A stretch of 64,000 bases of DNA. Origin: Acanthosepion esculentum. Its lineage: Eukaryota; Mollusca; Cephalopoda; Sepiida; Sepiidae. The DNA lies in the NCBI GenBank assembly GCA_964036315.1, contig OZ038479.1, positions 57,762,246-57,826,245 on the forward strand, in the 5' to 3' direction. Numbering within the stretch: position 1 is the first letter of the stretch; each line of letters opens with the position of its first letter. The notes under the pieces were generated by a model that was not told the DNA's origin, searched no databases, and saw only the letters and a list, made by a program, of their open reading frames with translations. Shown here piece by piece: positions 48,953 through 63,366 of this stretch. Made by a program: the position numbers and the translations under genes.

Positions 48953-50350
48953 AAAAAAACCCCAAAAAAACAGACTTAATGAATGTATTGACCATTATCA
49001 AATCGTGGCCAGTGTAAGAATAATGACCAAAAAGAGGTAAAATGTGTGTTGAAAACAAGAATACCATTTATTAGATAAAACATTCCAATGTGCCTTTTTA
49101 AAATGTTGCTGAATCAGTTACAAATGCAATTAACTCGGTGTTGATTGCATGTGGTGCTGTAAGCAACGTTTTTACTTATTTTAAAAGATTTTGGTGTGAT
49201 GATTTTCACTTAGTAAATATAGTCTTCATTTAATAACTTAATAACCTAACTTTGATGATTTTTGGAAGAATTTTAAAAACCTTTTTGAAACTTTATAAAA
49301 TTATTATAATTAAAAAAGAAAAATTCAAACAATTCTTGTAAAAAAAAATCATTATTCATTGAAAATTTTTGTTCTTCAGGCTATAATGTCCCTAATATAT
49401 ATTTTTTACTTAAAGTTTAAAATATTGCAGAAATGCATTTTGTTTAACTTGACTGTAGCCGTTTATTTCATCTCTTGGCATGTTTGATAACTTGATGACA
49501 GAGGGATATTTTTTATCCAATGTTGTTCTACGGGCTCTTTATGTGCAAAACATAACTGAAGGCTACAAAGTCGGAACCTTTTCTTAATATAATTATTAAG
49601 TACTCAGTAATGTTAAGAACTTAGAAAATATTCTCCATAATCTAATGTTTAATGAATTATCAATAGTTTGGCTTTGGTTTAAAAATAGCTACTATACTTA
49701 TTTTCTAATAATATCGGGTATCAGCACAGATATCTACAAAAATTGGTATGTTTATACACATACCAAAAACATTCAAAATCCTTTTAAAAATATTGGTGTT
49801 TGATGAATTATTCTAAACTTTTCAATTTATGATTTTTAAATATAGTTTTCACTTAATAATAATATCATTTAAAAGGGCAAAATTAATACAGAATTTTAAA
49901 AGATTTGAAACTTAATCAACTTTTCCAATTAAATTTTAAAAAAATAAAACAATTCTTGTAAAAATTCATTATTTATCAAAAAAAAAATTTGTTTGAAAAT
50001 GATGAATAGTATATTTTATTTATAGAAGTAATCAAAAACTTTTCTTAAGATAAAAATTTAAATTAATTAAGTGGGGTTGGGTAACAAAAGTAAAAGAAAA
50101 AATTCAAAAATAATTTCATTCGTTTGTGAATAAGTGCTGAAAATTACATTCCAACAATTATTTGCAAGAATTTCCAAATCAGTGTATATTTCACCGCTAA
50201 ACACGCTAAAATTGCCTATACTACACTGGTACCCCTGCTTACATGTGAAAAATGGGTTTAATCAAAATGTATATGTGTTAGAAAGGATTTAAAAATTTTA
50301 GAAAATAAACAAAAAATACTTTGGTCTTTCCTCTAATACTAACATAAAAA
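48953..50350. repeat. E-related repeats, with about 200 bp of unassigned sequence
   Basis: 48953-49160 has no counterpart in the window and no clear frame. From about 49360 the sequence matches internal E-family segments (GACTGTAGCCGTTTATTT as at 39010 and 56805). Confidence 0.4.
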
Positions 50351-52546
50351 GTTTGATGATAAATGTATTTTTTTTATTCTCTGAACAATGAGCATACCAT
50401 GATGAAAACATGCCCTAAACTTACTAAATACAAAGTTTTATTGTCAAAATCTTTGTCATTATTGTGAGGAAACAACAAAGACTTCTTTGACTATTAAATC
50501 ATATTTTATAATCAATTTAAGAACGTTTGATTTTTTTCCCATGTGTTAGTAGGTTTGGGGACCAAAGATTAGTATAGGAAATTTGAGTGTCTTTTTTGTA
50601 GTGTAAATCACTCCGATTTAGATATTCTTGCAAAAATCAAATAATTGTTGGATTTTAATGAATATTTCAGGATATATATATACAGATGAATGAAATTATT
50701 TTAGAATTTATTTTTTTTACAAAATCCTCGTAATTTTAATTTTATGAAATTCCGATAAATTTGCACTGCTTAATGTTCATATGAGTTAAATGCAGAACTC
50801 CATGGAAAATTTAAAACCCATCTTCCCCATAAATAAGCTCTAAATCATAAAATAAAAATGAAATAAAAATAAAACCTTATTTAATTAGGAAAGCTTTTAA
50901 TTGTTTTTATGAATAAGATATATGATGTACGCTATGTCTGAAGAAAAAATGTTTGTATTGAAATTGATTGGTATGTTTTTTTTTTTTGCTTATCACAAAA
51001 GATGAAAAAATCATCCATATTTACAACATAATGCTCTTTATTAAAAATCATTCAAAATTAAAATATACCTTTCACAAAATGTATTTGTTTAAGTTTAGCT
51101 GAGTTGAATAAATCTGCTTTGAAAGAAATATTACTTTTAGTTTAAAATCATGAGAGCATTTTTTAGCATGGAAGTGGATCTTTTTATCATATGCTGACAA
51201 CTCTCCTGAAAGTTTTATGTTTGATTTTTTTCTAAGGGGTAACAATTACTTGACAAATATGAATGCCTTTTTTGTATAATTTTTTTACACAGCAATCTTA
51301 AAAATTGAAGAAAATATTCTAAGCAATCTAATATTGAATTTTAGTTGCTGTGGTTTTATAGTTTAACTTCAGAAAAAATCTTACCAATTAATTTTAACTT
51401 TACTATAGTTATTACTCTTATTTTCTGATAATGTTGAATTTGCACATTTTAAAAATCCACACAAAATAAATTCAGAAAAAATGTCAAGCATCATTAATTT
51501 TAGTGAGCTCTTGCATTTATGATTAAGTACAGTCATAATTTAAGAACAATATCAATTAAAAACTAAAAATTAATACAGAATTTTAAAAGATTTATATGTT
51601 TATAAATTGTTCTAAAATTTTCAAATAATGAAAACAGTTTTTATAAAAATACATTATTCATTGAAAAAAAAAATTCTTGCAACAACAGTGTAACACTTGA
51701 CATGATTTATCTTTTTAATTTTAAAACACTTTTATCATGAGGTCCTTTTCTGAAAAATGTTAAATTTTGCCCTATTTTACAAACTGTTATGTGAAAATTT
51801 CTTCCCAGTATTATTTCAATTAGCCTTTATGAATATCCTGGAGTATTTGTTAAGCAGAATTTCTCCAGAGATCTATTTTAAAAATGTGCCAAACTCAATG
51901 AGATTAGGATTTTATTACTAAATAAATTCACTGAGGAACTCACATGTAGAATCTTTCTTTTGGGAAATTTCAAAGGAATAATTCTGCAAATAATTTTAAA
52001 AAATAGCTGTTGTTGATGGAGAGTGCAAAGTCTTGTTTTTCTTCATTTCCATTCTCAAGAATAAGAGTTTTTTTTTAATATGATGAAAGACCTGCAAAGT
52101 AAAAGTTTATTTGTATCTGATTTTGAAAGTCAGTTTTTGTTTTATATATTACTTTATTTTCTTAAAAGTTTTCCTGGTGCATATTAAAATAACTATTTGA
52201 AAGTAAAGAAATTTTCATAATATAAACTTTCAAAAATATCTTTGGTCCTATAGAGTTTATACAGATATATTTTATATCCGAAATTTCTTATTGACACAAC
52301 TCTAGTTGTAATGTTTAATTTCAAGTTTAAATTCAACTAATAGTTGCCAGATTGAAATCACCATCTTCATTCATAGCGCTTGCACTTGCATAGTTTGTTA
52401 CATACTTAAAAGTAAATTGTTTAAGATAAACTCAGATTTTGTCTCCCTATACTGATCTCAACTAGCATTAATACATAGCTGAATATATCTGAAACTGACT
52501 TCATATATTATTCACTGTTGTATGTGTTGTTATTTTTACTTTGCAG
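50351..52546 (+). repeat. Partial ZNF cassette flank, inverted copy of 13.4-15.5 kb
   Basis: Starts at an E-type terminus (GAGCATACCATGATGAAAAC, about 50390), then follows 15480 to 13450 in reverse. A short duplicated piece (52013-52100, complement of 41260-41340) interrupts it. No gene before the X1 acceptor at 52545-52546. Confidence 0.6.
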
Positions 52547-53350
<804 letters not shown>

Positions 53351-53389
53351 AAATGCATTTCTGTTACATTTTGAACTTAAATTAATTTT

Positions 53390-55760
53390 TGTGAAAACCG
53401 ACAGTGTCAGTGGCCATTAGAGCAAGTTGAATTTTCACGTTTTAAAAAAAAATCAAAATTACATTGGGTTTGATATAGGTATCACCACGAAATCGCTAAA
53501 AGAAATTGCATAGCATGATAAAAAAAGACGCCAAACTTGACTAAAACAAAATTTTATCGTCTAAATGCTTATGTTATTATGAAGACGAAAGACCGAAGTT
53601 TTTTTTAATTATTTTTTAAATTTTTTACTTCTTTCTTAGAACATTCTAAATTTTGATTAAAAAAACCTTGTTTCTCTTTGTATCACCGGAACTAGTAAAA
53701 TAACCTATACAATTTTTAGCTCGTTTTTTTTTGTATGACACACATTTGGAAAATCTTGAAAAAATAAAAATAATTGTCAGAAGTTAATGAAACTTTCAGA
53801 AACTAATCATAGATGATGGAAATTATTATAAATAGTTTTTTTTTATTTATTAAAGTCATGGCAGAAATATTTTTTTATATATTTATTACCCACCCTAACT
53901 AATTTTATGAAAACTCTAGAAATTCGATCGCATCGAGTTTAGTGATTACAATAGTTAAAAGCACAAGGCTTTGAGGAATGCAAATCGTGTTTTTTATTAT
54001 TTTTAATTGGATCCCCCTCACACACACAAACCTGAAAATAAGCTCTGAATTGTAACATACAAAACTCAATAAAACAAATATATTATTTAATTTCAAATGC
54101 TTTTATTTGCTTTTAGTTGTTTTTATGAATATGAACAATATTTTCTGAAAGCAAAAGATATTTTCGATGAAAAATGAATTTTTAATACAATTATTATTTG
54201 TTATTTCTTTAATTATAATAGATTTTTACATTAAGTTGTTAAAATATTATAAAATTAGTTAAAAGCCGCATCGGGTTTTCTAAGTGTCCTTATAAGATAG
54301 ATCGTTTTTTAGCGCATCGTAAATTGTTTAATTTCGACCAATCAGAAGATCCGCAGTAATTAAGAAATGTAATTTTGTGTTTATAATCGGGCGGTAATTA
54401 TAAAGTACGGAAGACCAACCAGAATACAATTAAGTTGCGTTATTTGAGTTCAGCATTGTTCTACGCTGTAAATGCCTTTACTTTTGCGAAACACGTATGA
54501 AGAAGTTAATTTGATTTTTCAATTTTAACTGAGAAGTGTACCTACAAGTATCAGTATCATCTTATGAAATTTATATGATCTTATTTTTATATTAATCTCA
54601 GTTATGACATTTTTCCATAAATGAAATATCAAAATTAATAATAAAATGAATGGAAATACAAATATAATTATTATAAAATGGAAAAAATGATTGAAAATGA
54701 TGGATTATCTGTCCTTATTTTTTTTTGACAAAAAAAAACAAGATTTTTAGCGAAAATTTCGGATGTGCTAGGAACGATTAAAAAATGTAAAAAAAAATAC
54801 ACCAGAAATACTTTGATATTTCCTCTTTAAATATGAACATTAGACGATAAGTTTTGTTTTCGTCAAGTTTGGCGCCTTTTTCATCATGCTATGCTCTTTT
54901 GTTTACATTTCGTGGAGGTACATAGTTTAAAACTGGGTGCAATACCCCGGTTCCAAAATCGATTTCCCCCTAGTTGTCATGACGAAACGTCAAGCATCGA
55001 ATTTTTAATAACTCTTCTGGAAATACCAAAAAAATCTCAGTATTTTAGGTACAAGGAATCACATTTTATGTAACACCGTTTTTCGGCTTCGATAATCGAG
55101 CAAAATATTTTCTCAAAATCATTCAACTATTTTATCACATTTTTCTATTTTTTTTTTTTTTTTTAACCCTTTCTTTGTGTCATTCGTTTCATTTTCGACA
55201 TGAACTGAATGAACAATACAAAAATTGAGCAGGTTAACATTACAGAGAAATCCCCACAAACACATTTATTTTCTGCTGGAAGAAATAACCCGTTTTTTTT
55301 TGTTTTTCTTTTTCTCGATGCATTTTCTGGTCTGAAAGGTAAGTCGAAAAAGACAAATAATTTTGATGAAAAGAAATCGTATCGTTAATATTTTTACTGA
55401 CTTGCTTCACCATTTTTTTCATTTCTTTTTATTCTCTGTGAGAGTGTTAGCAAAATAAAATTTAAAAAATGAAAATAAAATTCTGCTATTATTTCAACAT
55501 TTCAATTTCATCATGTCAGCAGATAAAGAAATATTTTTTTTAAAAAAGGAAATTAATTGAATTTTTTGTTATTTCGCTTTGAAGTTTTTATTTTATTTTA
55601 ATTCAAAAACAGTTTGGTTGGACATGTCGACACCAAAGCATATTTTGACTTCGTTTTATGACGTTTGTAAATTAATTTCCACGTTACACTGTTGATGTTA
55701 AAATGAAATTAAATAGCAAAGATTATGCAATACAAATGATTTGGTTTGATGGAATTAGGA
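53390..55760 (-). repeat. Repeat block B, copy 5, split by E4
   Basis: 53390-53475 and 54925-55760 together match 36990-37900. E4 lies between them. Confidence 0.7.
53478..54922. mobile_element. E-family element E4
   Basis: Ends GGTATCACCACGAAAT and, on the complement, TGTACCTCCACGAAAT, with TA at 53476-53477 and 54923-54924. Inverted similarity continues inward for about 100 bp (GCATAGCATGAT.AAAAA.GCGCC.AAACTTGAC). 1445 bp, no transposase. The empty site is visible at about 37085-37110, so it inserted after the 17 kb tandem duplication and is the youngest E copy here. Confidence 0.8.
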
Positions 55761-58700
55761 CGATTTTGTTGGAAAGTTTTTAAAATACGCGCTTTTTTTT
55801 CTCTCTCCATAAAAAACTAAAAAGGTAAAAAAAATTATTAAGCCGATTGAAAAAATATCCTTGTTTTGGGTTTTTTTTTTGTCTTTTAGTAGAATTAGGA
55901 TTTTAATAATTTATTTCATGAAAATAACGAATCATTGCAGTTTGTGGTAATCAGTTTGTGATAGAAAGAAAATCACAAATCGTTTTGAAATATAATATTT
56001 TTGTTCGTTTGGACGGCCGTTATTTCCACTTGATTCGTTTCAGCTCTATTTTGAAATGTTTCCCGAGGATGTCTCAGATGGCAGAAATTATTCGTCATTT
56101 AGAAAGGAAAATAAGCAGCCGATTACAAAAAAAAATCCTAATTCTACAATTATGACTTTTTAAAAAAATTAATAAATAAAAATAACGTTGAATCATTGCA
56201 GTCGACTGAAAACGGTTTTTGTTAGAATGAAAATCAAAAACCGTTTTATTTAAAAATCGTTTTATATTTAATTTATAAAATTTTTATTCGTTTGTAGAGG
56301 CCGTTATTTCCACTTGGTTCATTTCTGTGCTATTTTGCTTAGGAAGGCAAACAGATGGCAGAACTTAGTCATTTCGCAAGGAAAAAAAGAACGTTAGAAA
56401 AAAATATCAATTTTAATTTGTTGCATAAAAAAATTTATTAAAAAAAAAACGTTACCTACGGTTTGAAAAATGTAAAAATCTTTCTTGAAGCTTTTATTTT
56501 AGTTTTAATTTTAAGCTAATATTGTTTCTAATGAGCAAAATACTTTGCTGCATTTCAAAAAGTTATTTAAAATTAAATTGACTGGAAGGATTTTTTTCTT
56601 TTGCTAACATAGCAAATTAGCGTCCTATTCTAATTATCTTTCATCGCAATATAATTATTTTTATTAAAAAATCTCCCAAAAATTAAATATACTTCAGTGA
56701 AACTTTATTTGATGAATATTAGTTGATTTAAAGTATAATTAATCTGAATTTAATCAAATATTATTTACTTTATGCTTAAAGTATCGTAGAAATGAATTTT
56801 TTTAACTTGACTGTAGCCATTTATTTAAGCTCTTGTTGTATTATATATTTACAAAAGCAATTAAAATATTTTGTGGGGCGGGGCAGGGAAGTAAAAAAAA
56901 AAAATTTACCAAGATTTAGAAAAGTAAAATTTCAAAAATTAATTCATTCATTTGTGAATAAGTCCTCAAAATCTAATGAAAATCCAATAATTATTTCAAA
57001 GAATTTTCAAATCAATGTTTTTTACTGCAAAAAAGACACTCAAATTTCCTATACTAATCTTTGCTGCCCAACCCCATAACACCAGAAAAAAAATTCAAAC
57101 CTTCTTAAATGGATTATAAAATATGATAAAGAATCCTTTTTTTGTTTCCTTTTAATATTGAAAAAGATTTTGACAATAAAACTTTGTCTTTTTTAAGTTC
57201 AGAGCATTTTTTCATTATGGTATGCTCATTGTTCAGAAAATCAATGATCGTACCTTGCTTTAGGCCACAGTATTTAAAATAGAACTGAATTTTAGGTTCA
57301 AATAAGGCATTTTAAATTATTTAAAATTTTTTGGGGTGGGTATTTCTTCTTTGAGAAATTAAATTTACCATGATTAATTTTCATATGAGCTAAAAGCCTT
57401 GGAGAATTTAAACCCTGTCTTACCAAAAATCTGCTTTGAATCATGAAATAAAAATGCGATAAAATTAAAATATACCTTTCTCAAAATGTATTTGAAGATG
57501 ACTAGCTGATTTAAATTTGTATTAATCTGATTTGAAACAAATATTACGTTTAGTTTAAAATTATCACAGAAAACATTTTTTAGCATGGAAGTGGATTTTA
57601 TGTTGACAGCTCTTGAGTGACTTATATTTGATTTTATTTCTTCTAAGGGGGATATACCTGTAACAATTACTTGACAGATTTGAAGGCCATTTTTGATATA
57701 ATTTTGTTTACACCATAATCTTAAAATTTGAAGAAAATATTCTAAGCAATCTAATATTTTATTGAATTTTAGTTTCTGTGGCATTATAGTTAACCTATGA
57801 AGAAACTTACCAATTAATTTTAACTTTACTTATCACACTTATCTTTTGATAATGTTGCATTTGGGCATCCATATTTATGAAAATCACCATAAAATAAATT
57901 CAAAATTCTTTTTAAAACATTAAGGATTCTTGAATTTTCGTGAGCTTTTTTGCATGTTTCATTAGGTAAGTACAGTCATAGTATTGTTTTAATATAATTT
58001 TTAAGTTCTCAGTAATCTTTAAAATTTAGGAAAATATTCTCCATAATCTAATGTTTATTGAATTTTAAATATTTTGGCTTTAATTTTATTAAGACTGTTA
58101 TGTGAATATTTCTTCTCAATATTATATGAATCACCCTTTATGTATATATCCTGGTGTATTTTGTTTGATAAACATTCAGCAGAATTTCTCCAGAGATTTA
58201 CCTTTAAAATGTGCCAATTTCAATGACATTTGCATTTTTATAAGTAAATGAATTCACTTATGAAATCACATGTAGTATCTTTCCTTGCAAAATTTAAAAT
58301 GGAAAATTCTACATATAATATTCATCATTTATTGAATACTGGAAATTATATGCATAGCCAATACTTAGTTGATTTGTATCAGATTTTGAAAGTCAGGTTT
58401 TTAATGTTTCTTTCTTTAATTCCCTGGTGTATATTATAATAACTATCTTTGCTGCTATAGAGTTGATATAGATTGATTTTATACCAGAAAGTTCATATTA
58501 ATTGCAAAAAGACTTTAGACATTGTGTTGGCCTCTAGTTGTGATGTTTAATTCATATTAACAAACTAATAATTGTCAGATTGAAATCACCATCTTGATTT
58601 ATTGCACTTGCATATTTTGTTACATACTTAAAAGTAAATTATTTAAGATAAACTTAGTGATTTCTCTATTGATCTTTCTTGGCTACTGCATTATTGTCTC

Positions 58701-58800
58701 CCTATGCTGATCTCAACTAGCATTCATACATAGCTGAATATATGTGAACTGATTTCATGTATTATTCACTGTTGTATGTGTTGTTATTTTTACTTCGCAG
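55761..58800 (+). repeat. Tandem copy of 37900-41256
   Basis: Matches E-related repeat and cassette flank of the first tandem copy at an offset of 17.5-17.8 kb, with small indels (about 210 bp missing near 58092 relative to 40310-40560). The frame 58248-58439 corresponds to 40708-40899. No gene is supported. Confidence 0.65.
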
Positions 58801-59177
58801 GTCTTTCATCATATTAAATAAAACTCTTATTCTTGAGAATGGAAATGAAGAAAAACAAGACTCTTCACTCTCCATCAAGAACAGAATGTTGCCATATTCA
58901 TATAAAAGTTATGTATGTACATTTTCAAAAATATCAAAGGAAGCATTAACTTGCAAACAGAAGTACTTTGAAATGTTTGGTTTGTCATTTCTGTAGAGTC
59001 TTATTGTTACATTTGAGTAAAAAGTTTTAATGAAGGATTAACCATGTTCTTTTGAAGTTTGCAAACCTTTCCTGTTATTTAGATTTGGAAAAAATCACTT
59101 CCATATACTTGTGAATTTAGTGTATCAGCATTTTTACAGAACACTATGCAAATATATTCTGGAGAGAAACCATATTA
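58801..59177 (+). pseudogene. Decayed ZNF exon X1 (60 kb cassette)
   Basis: Acceptor TTTTACTTCGCAG ending at 58800. Content as at 41257 (RMLPYSYKSYVCTFSKISK with the second cysteine lost, then stops), ending where the Tc1 interrupts QIYSGEKPYY. Confidence 0.6.
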
Positions 59178-59535
59178 CATGTGCACTACAGTTCAAAAGT
59201 TTGAGGCTACGTATTGTTTAAATTGGCCCCCAAAAGTAGTTATTTTGTATGTAAATAAGGCAAAATTATTAAACATAGTTAAAAAAGTGAGATGTGATTT
59301 TTTTTTATTAGGCAAAAAGGAAAACAGCATTTTATGATTAGATTTTGATCTCATCAAATCATCCTCCTTTAGTCTATATTACAGCAGCACAAACTTTTGG
59401 CATTTATTGTAAAATTTTTTCAAAGTTTGATAATTGATTCTATTCTTTTTTCAATGACTCTTTTCCATTTTTTCTGTCAAGTTCTTCCCATGATAATTCT
59501 GGGAGTGGCTTCAAACTCTTTAACTGTAGTTTACA
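59178..59535 (-). mobile_element. Tc1/mariner remnant (60 kb cassette)
   Basis: Left end TGTGCACTACAGTTCAAAAG and right end complement TGTAAACTACAGTTAAAG, with TA at 59176-59177 and 59536-59537. Tandem counterpart of 41635-41991. Confidence 0.8.
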
Positions 59536-59726
59536 TATTATGTTTCAACCCAGAAGGAAATTATTGAAGATAAATTTACTGATCATTCTATTGACATTGC
59601 ATTATTGTGTCACTATATTGAACTCAACTAGCGCTAATAATTAATTAAATGTCTCTGTTAATATATGAATAGATTTCATGTATTATTCACTTTGTTAAAA
59701 TATGTGTTGTTTCTTTTACTTTGCAG

Positions 59727-60051
59727 GTCTTTCACTAGAGAGAATCTCCTAATATTGATAAAAACTGTTATTCTTGGGAATATAAATAAATAAAAGACTC
59801 TTCACTGTCCATCAAGAACAGAATGTAAATGTTTTATAGCTATATTTTCAAAAGCATCAAGGTGAACATTAACTTGAAATAATGTACTTTGAAATGTGTA
59901 GTTTGTCTTTTCTATAGAGATTTGTTGTTACATTTGAAAAAAAAATTGAAAGCAGAATTAGAGAAGCCATATTATTGAGAAATTTTCAAATATTTGTAGG
60001 TGTTTAGATATAGTGTACCATATGGAAAAATGAACTAGGAACAAACAATAT
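59727..60051 (+). pseudogene. Decayed 5' part of ZNF exon X2 (60 kb cassette)
   Basis: Acceptor TTTTACTTTGCAG at 59725-59726. Contains stops (for example TAAATAAATAAAAG near 59781) before the open array at 60052. Confidence 0.55.
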
Positions 60052-61035
60052 ATGTGTGAATTTAGTGCATCAGCATTTCCAGAGCACACTATGCAAACAC
60101 ATACTGGAGAGAAACCATATTCTTGTGAAGTTTGTGCATCTGTATTTTCAAAGAAGTCACATTTGACGGAGCATATACAAACACACACTGGTGAGAACCC
60201 ATATACTTGTGAAGTTTGTGGATCTGCATTTTCATTGAACTCATCTTTGAAGAACCATCTGCGACTACACACTAGAGACAAACCATATTCTTGTGAAGTT
60301 TGTGGTTCTGCATTCACACAGATGACATCTTTGGAGTGTCATATGCAAACACACACTAAAGATAAACCATATGCTTGTGAAGTATGTGGATCTGCATTCA
60401 CACACAAGTCACATTTGGAGGATCATATGCGAACACACACTGGAGAGAAACCATATTCTTGTGAAGTTTGTGGGTCGGCATTCACAAGAAAGTCACATTT
60501 GAGGGACCATATGCGAACACACACTGGAGAGAAACCATATTCTTGTGAAGTTTGTGCATCTGCATTTTCACTGAAGTCACATTTGAAGGACCATATGCGA
60601 ACACACACTGGAGAGAAACCATATTCTTGTGAAGTTTGTGGATCTGCATTTTCAAAGAAGTCAAATTTGAAGGACCATATGCGAACACACACTGGAGAGA
60701 AACCATATTCTTGTGAAGTTTGTGGATCTGCATTCTCCCAGAATTCAACTTTAGAGCGTCATGCACGAACACACACTGGAGAGAAACCATATTGTTGTGA
60801 TGTTTGTGGATCTGCTTTTTCTAGGAAGTCATATTTGAAGGACCATATGCGAACACACACTGGAGAAAAACCATATTCTTGTGAAGTTTGTGGATCTGCA
60901 TTTTCACAGTTGTGTCATTTGAATGACCATATGCGAACACACACTGGCGAGAAACCATATTCTTGTGAAGTTTGTGGGTCCTCATTTTCACAAATATCAC
61001 ATTTGAAGAGCCATATACGCACACACACAGGTTAG
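60052..61035 (+). CDS. C2H2 zinc-finger protein, 11 fingers
   Basis: Starts at ATG 60052 inside the single-cysteine finger relic (MCEFSASAFPEH), the only copy here where this relic is still in frame with the array. Eleven intact C2H2 fingers follow, consensus as in the other arrays. Fingers 1-3 correspond to the beginning of the 434-2218 array, with the same odd TKDKPY linker; fingers 8-9 are the ARTH/YCCDVC pair; 10-11 are the shared C-terminal pair ending HTG and TAG. It is the shortest and least damaged of the arrays. A possible AATAAA lies at 61331-61336. Predicted role: nuclear DNA binding, target unknown, no effector domain visible. Confidence 0.75.
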   Translation: MCEFSASAFPEHTMQTHTGEKPYSCEVCASVFSKKSHLTEHIQTHTGENPYTCEVCGSAFSLNSSLKNHLRLHTRDKPYSCEVCGSAFTQMTSLECHMQTHTKDKPYACEVCGSAFTHKSHLEDHMRTHTGEKPYSCEVCGSAFTRKSHLRDHMRTHTGEKPYSCEVCASAFSLKSHLKDHMRTHTGEKPYSCEVCGSAFSKKSNLKDHMRTHTGEKPYSCEVCGSAFSQNSTLERHARTHTGEKPYCCDVCGSAFSRKSYLKDHMRTHTGEKPYSCEVCGSAFSQLCHLNDHMRTHTGEKPYSCEVCGSSFSQISHLKSHIRTHTG

Positions 61036-63366
61036 AGAAATGAATGAGTCCTGTAGATGTCTATTTGTTGAAAAGTCAAATTATACTGACTCCTGTTCTA
61101 ATCTCTACTAATAAGAAGATTCCCTATGAAATTTGCATATCTGCATTTTTATATACTGCTGAGATGTGTGTGACTGATATTTTGGATAATCATGGATTTA
61201 AATAAATTATTCCATAATATAAAGATAATACATGAATGAAATAAGGTCATATATTCATGTATCAGGCAAATATGAATTTTATTTTTACTATATGCAAAAT
61301 AGAAGGCATATTCATTTTTATGGGTCTGTAAATAAAATGTATTAAAATATTTGTTATTCAATATATGGAAACACTGATGAGAAGTGTGTGAATGACGTTT
61401 TACAATTGTTAAGGATTTAAGAAAGAAAACTTGTTATAAATCTAAAGGATTTCATAAGATGCAATATTTCATTTTGTGCAGGTCTGTCACAAATCTGTAC
61501 AAATGCAAACGAAAATCAAAAAAATTCAGGGAAGTGTTTTTTTTGTTTTTGTTTTTTGTACATGAATGAAATAAAGTCATATATTCCTAAATCAGGTTAA
61601 GATGGATTTTGATTTATTTTATATAGGCAAAATAGTAGGCAGATTCCTTTTCAGGGTGTTTTAATAAAATGTATTAAACCATTTCAGATATACATTTGAA
61701 TTGGCACAAATTATGTTAATCATTATTTGAACTATGCTCTCAAATTCAATGTTGAACTCTTCTCCATGATTTTACATATGTTTTACCCCTTGGCCTTGAA
61801 CCCTTTTTTATTTTGTGTTTATGAAAGCAGTCATCTGATTGATTCAAACATGATTGTCTTTTGGTTGTTTTGTTTTTATAAGATGCATACATTTTGGACA
61901 TTTTGAGATTCATTTATGTTGTAAAATATTGATTTTTATGTGCAGTTGTTAATATTTAGTGTCATTGCTATTGAAACGAGATATGAGTACAATGTTCACT
62001 TTCTGAACTTCTCATCATCTAAAGACTAAATATGGCCACCATAATGATACATTTGTGTTGAAGTCATTGCTTCTAGTTTTTGCTTATTTTCTTATATATT
62101 TCATGCTGTGAACTATATCATTGCACTGAATGTGATCCTTTTTATAACTTATTTTGAATTTAAGAAAATGTATTAAAAAAATTAGACTTCCTATCAGCAA
62201 AAACACTGAAAATATTTGGTAAAGATTTATTGAATTGTTATGTACCATTTCACCGAGTGCATGTGGTGATGATGATTGTGCACAGACTTCAGGTGTGTGT
62301 TGCAGATTTATTTGTTGATTTATGCTTAAAACTTATTTTCAGCAAAGAAGTTAATATATCTGCAACAAATATGTTTAAAAAGATTTGTAATGTAACTATA
62401 ACAGCAAAAACATTTCCATTTCATTTTTGCCTTAAAAAAAAGTCAGAAGACGAAACGTGTCAGCAAGAAAATCTTTTTTTTTCCAATTGTCATCTTATAC
62501 CAATTTTTTTTTTGTCCACAGAATTGATCTGGAAATTTAACTATATTGTTGACATAGAAAAAAAATTAACATTAATGAAATTTACATTAACCAGAACGAG
62601 GGTTACGCAGAAGTATCTCTCTTTAAATTTTGATTTTGTAATGTAACTATAACATTAAAAAAAATTTTTAATTTTGCCTTGAAAAAGTCGGACGACGAAC
62701 CGTGTCAGAAAAAGATTTTTTCCAATTTTCATCTTATACCAACTTGTCTTGTCCACAGAATTGATCTGGGAATTTAACTACATTCATATTTGTGGACATT
62801 TTTATGGAAATATGTTTTTTACAAATAAAAAATTCAAACGTTTCTTTTTAAATGTTTATTAGAAATTATAAAAATTTACCGAGTTTAAATTTCTCATCTA
62901 CAGAATTCAGTAGAACTCTTTCAATGGTGGAGGACACCTGATTACTTTGTTTCACAGTCATTAAATTAACCATTACGTTTTAATGCTTTTTACAAAGAAT
63001 ATAAAAGAAACTAATATAAAATAAATTACTGATTTTACTATTTTTGCTTGGTGCTAAATTTTCCCATTTGACAGCACGTATCTGCTGATAACTGCTTATC
63101 TTTTGGAAATGAAAATACAGGGCAGGCGCGTCTTACCCTCGACCCTCTCTCATTTTTTTCAGCACTATTTTAAAGCCATCCGCAATTTTTGAAAAATTAT
63201 TTTTAAACTGACGTTACATTGTCAGTCACCAACTTATACATCTTGTATCCGACGAGGTTGGAGCCCAGAAAGGGCTAGTTTCACCAGCGTTTTTTAGCTT
63301 TTTGTACATTTTACTTTTTTTTTTTCTACCAAAGTTATATTGTCAATGATAAACTATAATAATCAA
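61036..63366 (+). repeat. 3' flank of the 60 kb array (tandem copy of 44073-46377)
   Basis: Close to identical to the first copy over long stretches. No gene beyond the shared frame at 62230-62646, which is not considered coding. Confidence 0.6.
62387..62800 (+). repeat. Tandem repeat with hammerhead-like core (copy 2)
   Basis: Counterpart of 45394-45800, period about 250 bp. Core motifs at 62430-62463 and 62677-62708. In the second unit GAAAC has become GAACC, which would abolish a hammerhead. Confidence 0.45.

Noticed and set aside
56792..57079. 95-codon plus frame, and the minus frame at 57374-57784 (partial copy 39584-39787)
   Set aside because: They fall in E-related repeats shared with the first tandem copy, where indels break or shorten them.
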